Shown here piece by piece: positions 36,343-44,939 of a DNA stretch of 64,000 nt. How positions within the stretch are numbered: the first letter of the stretch is position 1; each line of letters opens with the position of its first letter. The DNA is from Chitinophagales bacterium (GTDB lineage: Bacteria; Bacteroidota; Bacteroidia; Chitinophagales; UBA10324): the NCBI GenBank assembly GCA_019694975.1, contig JAIBAY010000001.1, forward strand, positions 1 to 64,000, given 5' to 3'. The translations under genes and the position numbers were made by a program. Under the pieces are notes generated by a model that saw only the letters and a program-made list of their open reading frames with translations, made no database searches and was not told the origin of the DNA.

Positions 36343-37859
36343 AAAAAACAGCAGGAAGATCAGGAATCGCAATAGTGCTGGCTGCCCTGTTAATGTTTGC
36401 AGGAAGTTATTACGGAAGCACGTTTCAGCTCACCCCGGAAATTCTCAGGCAGACCATCACAGACACCACGCACCTGCAACAGCTGGAACCTGCCGTAACA
36501 CCGATGCTGCACAATAAATATGCAACCGCATTTTCATTCGCTAATGATTACAAGAAAGTTGTTGCAGCGGTGAATACAAAAAACCGTGATGAGCAACATT
36601 GGAATAAAATAATTTATACCGACTATACTTTTAACCTCACAAAAAATTCGGCGGGCGGATGGATCACTGCAAATAATAAATGGTTGATGTTGCTGATTGC
36701 GCTCTGCATCTTATGCGGATCGCTGATGTATATCATTCCAAAATATGCAAACGGTGCCGCAGGCATTCACAACAACGGCATTTATTTCAACTCTTTTAAT
36801 GTGCGCGGCTGGCTGGGCATTTTAACAGGCAGCACGCTGATCCTGTTTTATATGCTGCTTTACTGGTTTCCTTACTATATCACCAACTGGGTTATACTGG
36901 TTGACCCGCTCAGCAGGATGCTCAGCGGTCATGAAGCCAGTCAGTGGTTTCTCTATGGTTTGCTTTATACGATAGCGGTAATCTTCATGGGTATCCGTAT
37001 GCTGCTCAAATACCGCCACAATCCTTATCAGCAAATCCGTACCTGTTCGGTGATGTTTTTTCAAACGGCCTTCGCCTTCATCATTCCGGAAATACTGGTA
37101 TCATTGAATAAACCCTGGTACGATTTCAAAAACATCTGGCCGCTTAACTACAGTTTCTTCTACGACTACAGCCTGAAAAACATGATGCAAGCCGGCACCA
37201 TCGGTTGGTTTATGCTGATCTGGGGAATTGCACTTATCATCATAGCCGTGCCGGTGCTATCCTATTTCTATGGCAAACGCTGGTATTGCTCGTGGGTCTG
37301 CGGCTGTGGCGGACTCGCCGAAACGCTGGGCGATCCATTCAGGCAACTGTCCGACAAATCACTGAGGGCATGGAAAACCGAACGTTGGATGATTCATGGT
37401 GTTTTGGTTTTCGCCGTCGTGATGACGGGCGCGACACTGATCAATTTTTTTTCTGATTACAAGCTGCTGGGCAATGCCACCAATAACCTCCATCAGTGGT
37501 ACGGTTTCCTGATTGGTTCTGTATTTTCAGGAGTCGTGGGCACCGGATTTTACCCGCTGATGGGCAACCGCGTCTGGTGCAGGTTTGGTTGTCCGCTGGC
37601 TGCCTGGTTAGGTATGATGCAACGTTTCAAATCCAGGTTCAGGATCACCACCAACGGCGGACAATGTATCTCCTGCGGAAATTGTTCCACCTATTGTGAG
37701 ATGGGCATTGATGTGCGCTCCTATGCGCAGCGCGGTGAAAATATCGTACGGTCATCCTGCGTGGGATGTGGCATCTGTGCCGCAGTGTGTCCGCGCGGCG
37801 TGCTCCGGCTGGAGAATGGTCCGGAAGAAGGCAGGATAAAAGTTGATGTGTCGGCGTGA
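36339..37859 (+). CDS. NapH/NosR-type membrane polyferredoxin (4Fe-4S)
   Basis: 506 residues with about eight predicted helices between residues 8 and 410. Two Cys motifs lie in loops of the membrane part: YCSWVCGCGG (about 312) and WCRFGCPLAAW (about 415). They are followed by a ferredoxin domain with two 4Fe-4S motifs, CISCGNCSTYC and CVGCGICAAVCPRG, near the C-terminus. This is the layout of NapH/NosR/CcoG-type electron carriers. With the flavoprotein encoded just upstream, it forms a plausible NAD(P)H-to-membrane electron route. No terminal reductase is nearby, so the acceptor is unknown. The N-terminal 100 residues before helix 2 are periplasmic and unrecognised. Confidence 0.82.
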   Translation: MKKTAGRSGIAIVLAALLMFAGSYYGSTFQLTPEILRQTITDTTHLQQLEPAVTPMLHNKYATAFSFANDYKKVVAAVNTKNRDEQHWNKIIYTDYTFNLTKNSAGGWITANNKWLMLLIALCILCGSLMYIIPKYANGAAGIHNNGIYFNSFNVRGWLGILTGSTLILFYMLLYWFPYYITNWVILVDPLSRMLSGHEASQWFLYGLLYTIAVIFMGIRMLLKYRHNPYQQIRTCSVMFFQTAFAFIIPEILVSLNKPWYDFKNIWPLNYSFFYDYSLKNMMQAGTIGWFMLIWGIALIIIAVPVLSYFYGKRWYCSWVCGCGGLAETLGDPFRQLSDKSLRAWKTERWMIHGVLVFAVVMTGATLINFFSDYKLLGNATNNLHQWYGFLIGSVFSGVVGTGFYPLMGNRVWCRFGCPLAAWLGMMQRFKSRFRITTNGGQCISCGNCSTYCEMGIDVRSYAQRGENIVRSSCVGCGICAAVCPRGVLRLENGPEEGRIKVDVSA

Positions 37860-37935
37860 GATTGTTTTCGAATGAATTGATCATTAGATCTGCAGTCATC
37901 ACCATCATATGCGATGAAGTGTAAGCAATGATTAC

Positions 37936-38157
37936 TTACCAGGGCTCCGTATCGAAGTGATTTTTTTTCGCGGGTTTATGTTTGCTGCCGGTTGCAGCGT
38001 CTCCCTTTCTGCTGCGTGCCTTTTGCAACGACTGCCTTCTGCGATTGTTTCTTGCTTGTTTCTCTATGATATTGACTTCCTGCTTCCCGGCATTTTTTTT
38101 CGCATCTATGGCAGCCTTCAGCCGCAAGGCGAGTTCCTTTTTTTCTTTTTTGGTCAT
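37936..38157 (-). CDS. Small basic protein, hypothetical
   Basis: 73 residues, over a third Lys/Arg, starting MTKKEKKELALRLKAAIDAK and predicted helical at the N-terminus with a disordered Lys/Ser-rich tail. No family is recognised; the composition fits a nucleic-acid or ribosome-binding protein. It is convergent with the polyferredoxin gene. Just upstream lies a spaced inverted repeat (TACAATC at 38160-38166, GATTGTA at 38176-38182), a possible operator. Confidence 0.5.
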   Translation of the reverse strand: MTKKEKKELALRLKAAIDAKKNAGKQEVNIIEKQARNNRRRQSLQKARSRKGDAATGSKHKPAKKNHFDTEPW

Positions 38158-38159
38158 GA

Positions 38160-38182
38160 TACAATCTATTTTGATGATTGTA
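38160..38182. promoter_or_regulatory. Inverted repeat upstream of the small basic protein
   Basis: TACAATC and GATTGTA, 7-bp arms separated by 9 bp, directly before the start codon of the 73-residue gene. It could be a dimeric repressor site; chance occurrence is not excluded. Confidence 0.3.
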
Positions 38183-38379
38183 TTTTAACCAATAACATGA
38201 ACAATCAAAAACAGATTTTCACAATCAGTTTGCCACAAGGTGCCGGTATTGCGCATGATATGAACCGGTTTCAATCAGTGGATGGTTTTCTTTCCGGCAG
38301 ATAAAATGATTGGTCGCATCACCCCATTTTTCACTGCCAATCCTGCGCATGGGCACTAAAACAGCCGTCATAATTTATC

Positions 38380-38387
38380 TACCTTCG
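38380..38387 (+). promoter_or_regulatory. -7 box of gmk
   Basis: TACCTTCG (7 of 8), 14 nt before ATG 38402. Confidence 0.45.
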
Positions 38388-38401
38388 CCAGCCTATTCAT
38401 C

Positions 38402-38968
38402 ATGAGCGGGAAATTAATTGTCATTACCGCGCCATCAGGCGCAGGAAAAACCACGATCGCCAGGCACCTGCTGGAAAGTTACCCCATGCTTGAGTTTTCC
38501 GTTTCCGCCACTACCCGCAAGCGGCGACCGGATGAAGTGCATGGTAAGGATTATTATTTTCTGACGGAAGAGCAATTCAGGCAGCGCATCAGCAACGAAT
38601 CATTTGTTGAGTGGGAAGAAGTTTATAAGGGAGTTTATTACGGCACCCTCCACGACGAGGTGGAAGCTATCTGGAAAGCAGGAAAGGATGTCTTGTTTGA
38701 TGTAGATGTGAAAGGCGCCATGAGCCTGAAAAAAAAGTACGGCGACAAGGCGCTCACCCTTTTCATTAAGCCGCCTTCCATTGAAGTATTAACGGAGCGC
38801 TTACGAAGCAGGGCTACAGAAACGCAGGAACGCATTGATGAACGGATTGCGAAAGCAGCCTACGAATTACAGTTTGAAAGTTACTTTGATGAAACCATCG
38901 TTAATGATGCATTGCCGGAGACATTGCAACAGGCAATGCTGATCACTGACCGTTTTTTATTTTCATGA
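38402..38968 (+). CDS. gmk: Guanylate kinase
   Basis: 188 residues; phosphorylates GMP to GDP with ATP. The P-loop is APSGAGKTT (residues 10-18). The GMP-binding segment SVSATTRKRRPDEVHGKDYYFL, the YGT and VLFDVDVKGA strands and the lid Arg-rich helix (LRSRATETQERIDERI) are all present. Size is normal. It is a stand-alone gene convergent with the lipoprotein gene downstream. Confidence 0.97.
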   Translation: MSGKLIVITAPSGAGKTTIARHLLESYPMLEFSVSATTRKRRPDEVHGKDYYFLTEEQFRQRISNESFVEWEEVYKGVYYGTLHDEVEAIWKAGKDVLFDVDVKGAMSLKKKYGDKALTLFIKPPSIEVLTERLRSRATETQERIDERIAKAAYELQFESYFDETIVNDALPETLQQAMLITDRFLFS

Positions 38969-38978
38969 TCCTGCGTTC

Positions 38979-39377
38979 TCAGAAATCAATCTGAACAAGG
39001 CTCACGCTGCCATCCGGTGTAGCCGTTTCATCGTATACGGTACCATATGCGGGATGATAAACCCGCAGGTAATAATAATCTTCCTTAAGGCCGGTGAAAA
39101 CGGCGAGGCCGGCCGAATCACTGTTGCGGACGGCAACCATCTCTGTACTGTTGTCGCGGTCATCTTCCGTAGAATACAACTCCGCAGTCGCTCCGCTTAT
39201 TGGAATATAAACAAGTTGCCCGTTAACTCCTCCCTGCAGCAGGTTAACACTTACCCTGATGGTTGCATTGTGCATATGCAACAGCACATCTTCGGGTTCA
39301 TGCTGCTCACAGGCAACGGTCAGTGTTATCATCAGCATCAGCAAAACGAAGGGTCGCATAAAAAACTGAATAGTCAT
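38979..39377 (-). CDS. Lipoprotein with a carboxypeptidase-regulatory-like fold
   Basis: 132 residues. The lipobox LTVAC follows a hydrophobic stretch, so the mature protein is lipid-anchored at its first cysteine. The rest (about 100 residues) has the strand pattern of a transthyretin/CarboxypepD-regulatory-like sandwich: IPISGATAELYST, then AGLAVFTGLKEDYYYLRVYHPAYGTVYDE. Function is unknown. An internal ATG at 39359 gives a shorter signal peptide and may be the start. It is convergent with gmk (10-bp gap). Confidence 0.6.
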   Translation of the reverse strand: MTIQFFMRPFVLLMLMITLTVACEQHEPEDVLLHMHNATIRVSVNLLQGGVNGQLVYIPISGATAELYSTEDDRDNSTEMVAVRNSDSAGLAVFTGLKEDYYYLRVYHPAYGTVYDETATPDGSVSLVQIDF

Positions 39378-39544
39378 GTAAATTTACTACTATTGAATAC
39401 AAATGAACGGCACTGCTATAAAGCACAAACAGATGCCGGCATTATCATTGAAGACCGTTCATTACAGCAGTGAATTAAATTATTGCATTTAGGGTAAAGT
39501 TCATGATCTTTACGCAACAGTTATAACGGATAAATTTCAATTTC

Positions 39545-42232
39545 ATGAAGTTATATTTTACACTTCTTTTTTTCCTTTTTGCCGGAAAGCTGAGCGGGCA
39601 AACACCAACTATTGAGTGGGCAAAATGTTATGGTGGCAGCAATAACGACCGCGCCTATTCCGCCATTCAAACAAGTGATGGAGGTTACCTGATCTGCGGG
39701 TTCACGAATTCTACCGACGGTGATGTTACGGCCAATCACGGCAGTTCCGACGGATGGCTGGTGAAAACCAATCCTGATGGTTCTATCCTCTGGCAAAAGT
39801 CCTATGGTGGTTCCAATGCCGATATCTTCCGCTCAGTTGCTGTCAGCAGTTCAGGCTATGTGGTATGCGGTGAAACTGCATCAGATGATGGTGATGTTAG
39901 CTTCAATCATGGTCAGAAAGATTTCTGGGTTGTCGGCGTTGGCATAACAGGCAACCTCATCTGGGAAAAAACCTATGGAGGAAGCAATGATGATTTTGCC
40001 TATGACCTGGCTGTGTCTGACAGCGGCTACTTTGTGATTGGTCAGACTTATTCTACCGATGGAGATGTGACCGGTTACAAGGCAAATGGTGATGCATGGC
40101 TGATATCCATCAATCAAACAGGAAACCTGATTGATCAAAAAGCGAAAGGCGGACAGGACGAAGATGCTTACACCGCGCTGATACCTGTCTTGTCAGGTGG
40201 ATTCCTCGTTGGCGGCTATACATATTCTAATGATGGCAATGTGCAGGGCCTTAATCACGGTGGTTCAGATGCCTGGCTGGTGAAAGTGGGCAAGACCGGC
40301 AATTTTCAATGGACGCAATGTTATGGTGACACCAGCAATGACGGACTTACAGAACTGACGGAAAACGGATCCGGAAATTACGTGATATCAGGATGGATTA
40401 CCGAAGCGGCCAATCAGAATGCCTGGATCTTCAGCACTGACCTGAATGGTGTATTTCTTTCAGGCGACAGCTACGGAGGCGATGACAAGGAATACGGCGG
40501 TGCGATCTTCAGAAACGTGGTGAACCGTTACATCTCCGTTCCATCCTCATCTTCTGCAGTTTCCGGTGATTTAACGTGTCATATAGGAAGCGATGATATC
40601 TGGATGATAGAAACTGAAACTGCAGGAACGCTCAACTGGCAGTTGTGCCTTGGCGGCACTTCCGTCGACCGGAGCACCAGCTGCCTGCTCACTGCTGATA
40701 CCAGTTACCTGGTCACCGGCTACACCAATTCTACCGATGAGAATGTTACCGGCAACCATGGAAGCTATGACTGGTGGGTAGTGAAACTTGCTCCCACGTG
40801 TGCTTCCTATGCTTCTTTCACTTATGCAGTAGACGGATTTACGGTTACATTCGACAACAACTCTGAAAACAGTACCGAATGGTTCTGGACTTTCGGCGAC
40901 GGCAACACATCAGGACAGAAACATCCGGTTCATACCTATGCCGCAACCGGTGTCTATGAAGTTTGCCTCATCTCAAAAACCACCAACTGCCTGCCTGATA
41001 CCTTGTGCTCTGTAATCCATATCTGTGGGGCACCCGCTTCAGCCTCATTCTCTTATACACTTGATAACGGAACAGCCACCTTCAGCAATGCATCCACCAA
41101 TGCCGGCATCTGGCAATGGGACTTTGGTGACGGCAGCACATCATCATCAGAAAATCCGGAACACACGTTCCTCAACAACGGTAACTACCAGGTATGCCTT
41201 ACCGCTATTGATGAAGGTTGTTCTGAAAGCACTTATTGCGAGAATGTTACAGTCTGTGTGGCGCCTACCTTGTCGCTGTTTGAATACACCATTGACGGCG
41301 GTCTCGTATCCTTTGTCAATACCTCTCCATCATCAGAAAGCTGGTTCTGGACTTTTGGCGATGGAAGCACTTCCACGGAAGAAAACCCGCAATATGCTTA
41401 TTCCGTCAGCGACACCTACGATGTTTGCCTCGTAGTGACAGACGCCTGCGGATCAGATACCAGTTGTCAGACCATTGAGATCTGCGTACCGCCTGCTGCG
41501 GGATTCAGCTACTTCACCACCGGCAGTTTCACTTTTAACTTTATCGATGAATCACTGTATACGGACCAGTGGATATGGATGTTTGGTGACGGTGACTTTT
41601 CTACCAATAGCAATCCTGTTCATACTTATGATTTCGGTGGCACCTATGAAGTGTGCCTGGTCGCAAAAAATGATTGCGGCAATGATACTAGTTGCCAGGT
41701 AATTGTAATCGAATGCCCTGCTTTTGAATCGGGATTTTCTTTCACACAATCCATTGATACCGTCTTTTTCTCTGATCAGTCTTCTGCCACTGCCAACTCA
41801 TGGGCATGGTATTTTGATGACGGCAATATTTCCATGCAGCAAAATCCTGTGCACATTTATGCTGAAGACGGTATCTACAATGTTTGTATGGCGGTAACTG
41901 ACGGATGCACGCAGGATACGGTCTGCCATAAGGTAACCGTGGTGGGTGTATTTACAGAAGAACCAACATCAGCCAATGAACTTCAGCTTTTCCCCAACCC
42001 GATGCATGCAACAACTACAATCCGGTTCATGCTCGCCACTGCATCGCCGGTAAGTATTTCACTGATAAGTACAGCAGGAATAAAAAGGAACATCATCAGT
42101 AATGAGCGCTTTGATGCCGGCGAACATACTCTCGATTTCGCCAGGAATAACCTTGCTGCAGGGGTGTACCTGTTACAAGTTCAATTAAAAGACAGTGTCA
42201 TGTTGCGCAAACTTGTACTCGACGTAGAGTAA
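39545..42232 (+). CDS. T9SS-exported protein: seven-repeat propeller plus five PKD domains
   Basis: 895 residues. A signal peptide is followed by seven units of about 56 residues (25-410), each with a variant of WxKxYGGSxxDxAY...GYLICGxTxSxDGDVTxNHG...DxWLVK, probably one seven-bladed propeller. Five PKD domains follow (about 420-800), each with a W-F/D-GDG-S motif (the fifth reads YFDDGN) and a recurring VCL...C...C pattern suggesting disulfides. The last 75 residues are a type A T9SS sorting domain (LQLFPNPMHATTTIRF ... GVYLLQVQLKDSVMLRKLVL). It is therefore a surface-attached or released protein, probably an adhesin or binder. A TAAATTTC box lies upstream. Confidence 0.88.
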   Translation: MKLYFTLLFFLFAGKLSGQTPTIEWAKCYGGSNNDRAYSAIQTSDGGYLICGFTNSTDGDVTANHGSSDGWLVKTNPDGSILWQKSYGGSNADIFRSVAVSSSGYVVCGETASDDGDVSFNHGQKDFWVVGVGITGNLIWEKTYGGSNDDFAYDLAVSDSGYFVIGQTYSTDGDVTGYKANGDAWLISINQTGNLIDQKAKGGQDEDAYTALIPVLSGGFLVGGYTYSNDGNVQGLNHGGSDAWLVKVGKTGNFQWTQCYGDTSNDGLTELTENGSGNYVISGWITEAANQNAWIFSTDLNGVFLSGDSYGGDDKEYGGAIFRNVVNRYISVPSSSSAVSGDLTCHIGSDDIWMIETETAGTLNWQLCLGGTSVDRSTSCLLTADTSYLVTGYTNSTDENVTGNHGSYDWWVVKLAPTCASYASFTYAVDGFTVTFDNNSENSTEWFWTFGDGNTSGQKHPVHTYAATGVYEVCLISKTTNCLPDTLCSVIHICGAPASASFSYTLDNGTATFSNASTNAGIWQWDFGDGSTSSSENPEHTFLNNGNYQVCLTAIDEGCSESTYCENVTVCVAPTLSLFEYTIDGGLVSFVNTSPSSESWFWTFGDGSTSTEENPQYAYSVSDTYDVCLVVTDACGSDTSCQTIEICVPPAAGFSYFTTGSFTFNFIDESLYTDQWIWMFGDGDFSTNSNPVHTYDFGGTYEVCLVAKNDCGNDTSCQVIVIECPAFESGFSFTQSIDTVFFSDQSSATANSWAWYFDDGNISMQQNPVHIYAEDGIYNVCMAVTDGCTQDTVCHKVTVVGVFTEEPTSANELQLFPNPMHATTTIRFMLATASPVSISLISTAGIKRNIISNERFDAGEHTLDFARNNLAAGVYLLQVQLKDSVMLRKLVLDVE

Positions 42233-42279
42233 GGTGGAACCAGTCGCGGATCGTTTACTTTGCTGAAACACTTTTATTG

Positions 42280-43830
42280 TTACTGTGGCTGCTCCGGCCA
42301 TTTTACACGATCAGCCACAATGCTTCCCACCTGTGCTAAAGCAATGCGGTCCTGTTTCATCGTGTCGCGTTCACGGATGGTTACCGTTCCGTCTTCCAGC
42401 GTCTGGTGATCTACCGTTATGCAATACGGTGTTCCGATGGCATCCATCCGCCGGTATCTTCTCCCTATAGAATCCTTTTCTTCATAATGACACATATGCT
42501 GATACTTCAGCTGATTAAAGATTTCCAGCGCCTTTTCAGGCAGTCCGTCCTTTTTCATCAATGGCAATACGGCCACTTTGATCGGTGCCAGGCAGGGTGG
42601 AATATTCAATACCACGCGTGTTGCCTCCTCTCCTGCCACGGCTGTGGGAACCTGTTCTTCCCGGTAGGAAGCAGCAATGACAGCCAGAAACATTCTGTCG
42701 AGGCCGATAGATGTTTCGATCACATAAGGCACATAATTTTCATTGAGCTCAGGATCGAAGTATTGTAACTTCTTGCCGGAATGCTTTTCATGCTGTGCCA
42801 GGTCAAAGTCGCTGCGCGAATGAATGCCTTCCAGCTCTTTGAAGCCGAAAGGAAAATTAAACTCAATGTCACAGGCCGCCTTCGCATAATGCGCCAGCTT
42901 CAGGTGATCATGAAACCGGTAGCCGGACGGCGGAAATCCCAATGCAAGATGCCATTGCATGCGTGTGGCTTTCCAGTGTTCATACCAGGATGTTTCCGTT
43001 CCGGGCTTGATAAAAAACTGCATTTCCATCTGTTCAAATTCCCGCATACGGAAAACGAACTGCCGTGCAACAATTTCATTGCGGAAAGCTTTTCCGGTTT
43101 GCGCGATGCCGAATGGAATTTTCATGCGGCCGGTTTTCTGCACATTCAGAAAATTAACAAAAATGCCCTGTGCCGTTTCAGGACGCAGGTAAACTGTACT
43201 GGACTCTTCCGCCAGTGATCCGACCTGCGTGGAAAACATCAGGTTAAACTGCCGCACTTCTGTCCAGTTACGGGTGCCGCTGACCGGATCTGCAATCTCA
43301 CAGTCGATAATAATCTGTCGCATGGCAGCCATATCATTTTGTTCGAGTGCCGCTTTCATGCGCGCATTGATAGTATCTGCTTTCTGCTGATTTTCCAACA
43401 CCCGCGGATGGGTGTTCCTGAATTGTGTTTCATCAAACGCATCACCGAACCGGTTCCTTGCTTTTTCAACTTCCTTCTCTGTTTTGGCTTCCAGCTTTGC
43501 GATATAATCTTCAATGAGGTTATCAGCCCGGTATCTTTTTTTCGAATCCCTGTTATCAATCATAGGATCATTGAAGGCATCCACATGGCCACTGGCTTTC
43601 CATGTTTCCGGATGCATGAAGATTGCTGCATCAATTCCCACCACATTATCGCGCAACTGTACCATGGCGCGCCACCAGTATTCCCTGATATTTTTCTTGA
43701 GCTCCGCTCCGTATTCACCATAGTCGTAAACAGCACTCAGCCCGTCGTAGATCTCGCTGGATGGAAAAATGAATCCGTATTCTTTACAATGGGAGACAAT
43801 GTCCCTGAATAAATCCTTTTGCTCTGCCAT
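42280..43830 (-). CDS. glyS: Glycyl-tRNA synthetase (dimeric, class II)
   Basis: 516 residues; charges tRNA-Gly. It is the single-chain alpha2 type, not the GlyQ/GlyS tetramer. N-terminal FIFPSSEIYDGLSAVYDYGEYGAELKKN is a signature of this type. Class II motif 2 is FRNEIVARQFVFRMREFEQMEMQFF and motif 3 is IETSIGLDRMFLAV. The C-terminal anticodon-binding domain begins at about 415 (LAPIKVAVLPLMKKDGLPEKA). The start codon follows an exact TAACTTTG box by 5 nt, so the mRNA is predicted to be leaderless. Confidence 0.96.
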   Translation of the reverse strand: MAEQKDLFRDIVSHCKEYGFIFPSSEIYDGLSAVYDYGEYGAELKKNIREYWWRAMVQLRDNVVGIDAAIFMHPETWKASGHVDAFNDPMIDNRDSKKRYRADNLIEDYIAKLEAKTEKEVEKARNRFGDAFDETQFRNTHPRVLENQQKADTINARMKAALEQNDMAAMRQIIIDCEIADPVSGTRNWTEVRQFNLMFSTQVGSLAEESSTVYLRPETAQGIFVNFLNVQKTGRMKIPFGIAQTGKAFRNEIVARQFVFRMREFEQMEMQFFIKPGTETSWYEHWKATRMQWHLALGFPPSGYRFHDHLKLAHYAKAACDIEFNFPFGFKELEGIHSRSDFDLAQHEKHSGKKLQYFDPELNENYVPYVIETSIGLDRMFLAVIAASYREEQVPTAVAGEEATRVVLNIPPCLAPIKVAVLPLMKKDGLPEKALEIFNQLKYQHMCHYEEKDSIGRRYRRMDAIGTPYCITVDHQTLEDGTVTIRERDTMKQDRIALAQVGSIVADRVKWPEQPQ

Positions 43831-43835
43831 GGCCG

Positions 43836-43843
43836 CAAAGTTA
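43836..43843 (-). promoter_or_regulatory. -7 box of glyS (leaderless spacing)
   Basis: An exact TAACTTTG on the minus strand with 5 nt between its last base and ATG 43830. Confidence 0.6.
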
Positions 43844-44010
43844 ATGGGCTAAGTTGAAAAACACACCACATCATTATGCGTGGCGTACTTACCGCATCGT
43901 GATGGGGTGCTTCGGCAATTCCACAATCATCAACAGGATCGTGATGAAACGAATTACACGCTGATAGCCGTTCAGCCGGTAAGCATGAAAGCATGTCCAC
44001 TATTATGGGA

Positions 44011-44041
44011 TTGATTGGAGTTGCCGATGAAGGTAGCTTTG
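44011..44041 (+). promoter_or_regulatory. Complete promoter of the candidate RNA gene
   Basis: TTG (44011-44013), 20-bp spacer, exact TAGCTTTG (44034-44041). This matches the Bacteroidota TTG-N17-23-TAnnTTTG pattern and would start transcription near 44047. Confidence 0.55.
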
Positions 44042-44179
44042 TATACGAAAGCAACAGATTATAAGAACTTAAAGAATCATCGGGAAGCAGTTAAAACGCG
44101 GCGGTTACAACCGCAGTGGACGAAAGAAGCGGTGAAGAAGGAAAAGGAAACATCCTGTTTAACAAAGATCCCTGACTAA
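44027..44179 (+). CDS. Candidate 50-residue basic protein (alternative to the RNA)
   Basis: ATG 44027, preceded by GGAG with 6-nt spacing, opens 50 codons to TAA 44177. The product starts MKVALYTKATDYKNLKNHRE and is rich in Lys, Arg and Glu. No family is recognised. Against it: the only good promoter in the region (TAGCTTTG at 44034-44041) lies inside the frame, downstream of the ATG. I consider the non-coding reading somewhat likelier. Confidence 0.25.
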   Translation: MKVALYTKATDYKNLKNHREAVKTRRLQPQWTKEAVKKEKETSCLTKIPD

Positions 44180-44280
44180 GATATCCCGCGTTGCAAAACG
44201 CGTCACTATAAATGAAGCATCAAAGAGAGGTTTGGTGAGTGATTCCGGCCGGAAATTTTATACCGGCCGGAATTTTTTTA
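44047..44280 (+). ncRNA. Candidate structured small RNA
   Basis: A transcript of about 230 nt predicted from the TAGCTTTG promoter to a strong terminator. Hairpins: GCGGT-TACA-ACCGC (44101-44114); CGCGTT-GCAA-AACGCG (44187-44202), a 6-bp stem closed by a GNRA-type tetraloop; and the terminator stem at 44243-44272. The A/G-rich, C-poor single-stranded stretch 44115-44150 separates the first two. I cannot match it to 6S RNA, tmRNA, RNase P or SRP RNA. It is a candidate, supported by promoter, terminator and structure but by no homology. Confidence 0.45.
44243..44279 (+). terminator. Strong GC-rich terminator
   Basis: TTCCGGCCGG (44243-44252) pairs with CCGGCCGGAA (44263-44272), followed by seven T. 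No annotated plus-strand gene lies upstream, so something must be transcribed into it. Confidence 0.88.
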
Positions 44281-44424
44281 GTGCTGCTGTCAGTCATGTA
44301 CAAAACGATATGACTTCATGCTGAAGGCGGCTGGTGTCCCATCATCATGGGATTGATCAGCAACAGATGTGTGAGGATCTTTGTCACATTAAATCATTCC
44401 ATCACCTGATTAAAATGAATTAAC

Positions 44425-44670
44425 ATGAAACCATCAAACTTTTCTACGAATGCCTTTAATTCCGGCCCATTGCTCAGGAAACCGGCCGACGAAAATGAAT
44501 CTTCACCGCATGTATTCTCTGACAGTGAATGGATGGCCATACGCCATCAGCAGATGGATATTGCGCCGAATTGCATCTTTCCCCGCAGGGAACAGAAATC
44601 CCTCGCGCAATACCTGCATCTGCTGCGTGCGTTTGTTGCTGCAGCCATCAGGTTACCTATCAGGATGTAA
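44425..44670 (+). CDS. Uncertain 81-residue ORF
   Basis: Starts MKPSNFSTNAFNSGPLLRKP, no signal peptide, no membrane helix and no recognised family. The only support is an open frame in an otherwise empty region; its C-terminal third overlaps open frames in other phases, so it may be chance. Confidence 0.2.
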   Translation: MKPSNFSTNAFNSGPLLRKPADENESSPHVFSDSEWMAIRHQQMDIAPNCIFPRREQKSLAQYLHLLRAFVAAAIRLPIRM

Positions 44671-44939
44671 CATCGTACAGAGGGAGAAAGATGTTTGCCA
44701 TCAAGTTCACGGATTCCCAAAAGCAAAACGTTGTAAGTGACAGGAATCAAAATGTAATTTTTTTCATGGCAAATTGTAGCAGGTAACAGCAATGAACAGT
44801 CATTCAATTGCCACCAAAGGGCACAATAAAATCGCGGTATTTCAGCCTGGATACGCAGCCTGCCTTAAAATTTCCTGCCATGACTCGGAATTGTTAATTA
44901 TATTTATTTCATATTCATTCACTAAATAAAAAACATCCC

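Larger units (their letters stand above)
43831..44939. other. Long intergenic region with a candidate RNA gene
   Basis: About 1.1 kb without a recognised protein gene. It contains the glyS promoter, a full promoter-to-terminator unit (44011-44280), an uncertain 81-codon frame (44425-44670) and, from about 44700 to 44939, nothing I can assign except a TATATTTA box at 44899-44906 before the lipoprotein gene. Confidence 0.6.

Noticed and set aside
38198..38305. 35-codon ORF (starts MNNQKQIFTISLPQG) between the small basic protein and gmk
   Set aside because: Short, no recognisable family and no promoter box; protein-like sequence alone is not enough.
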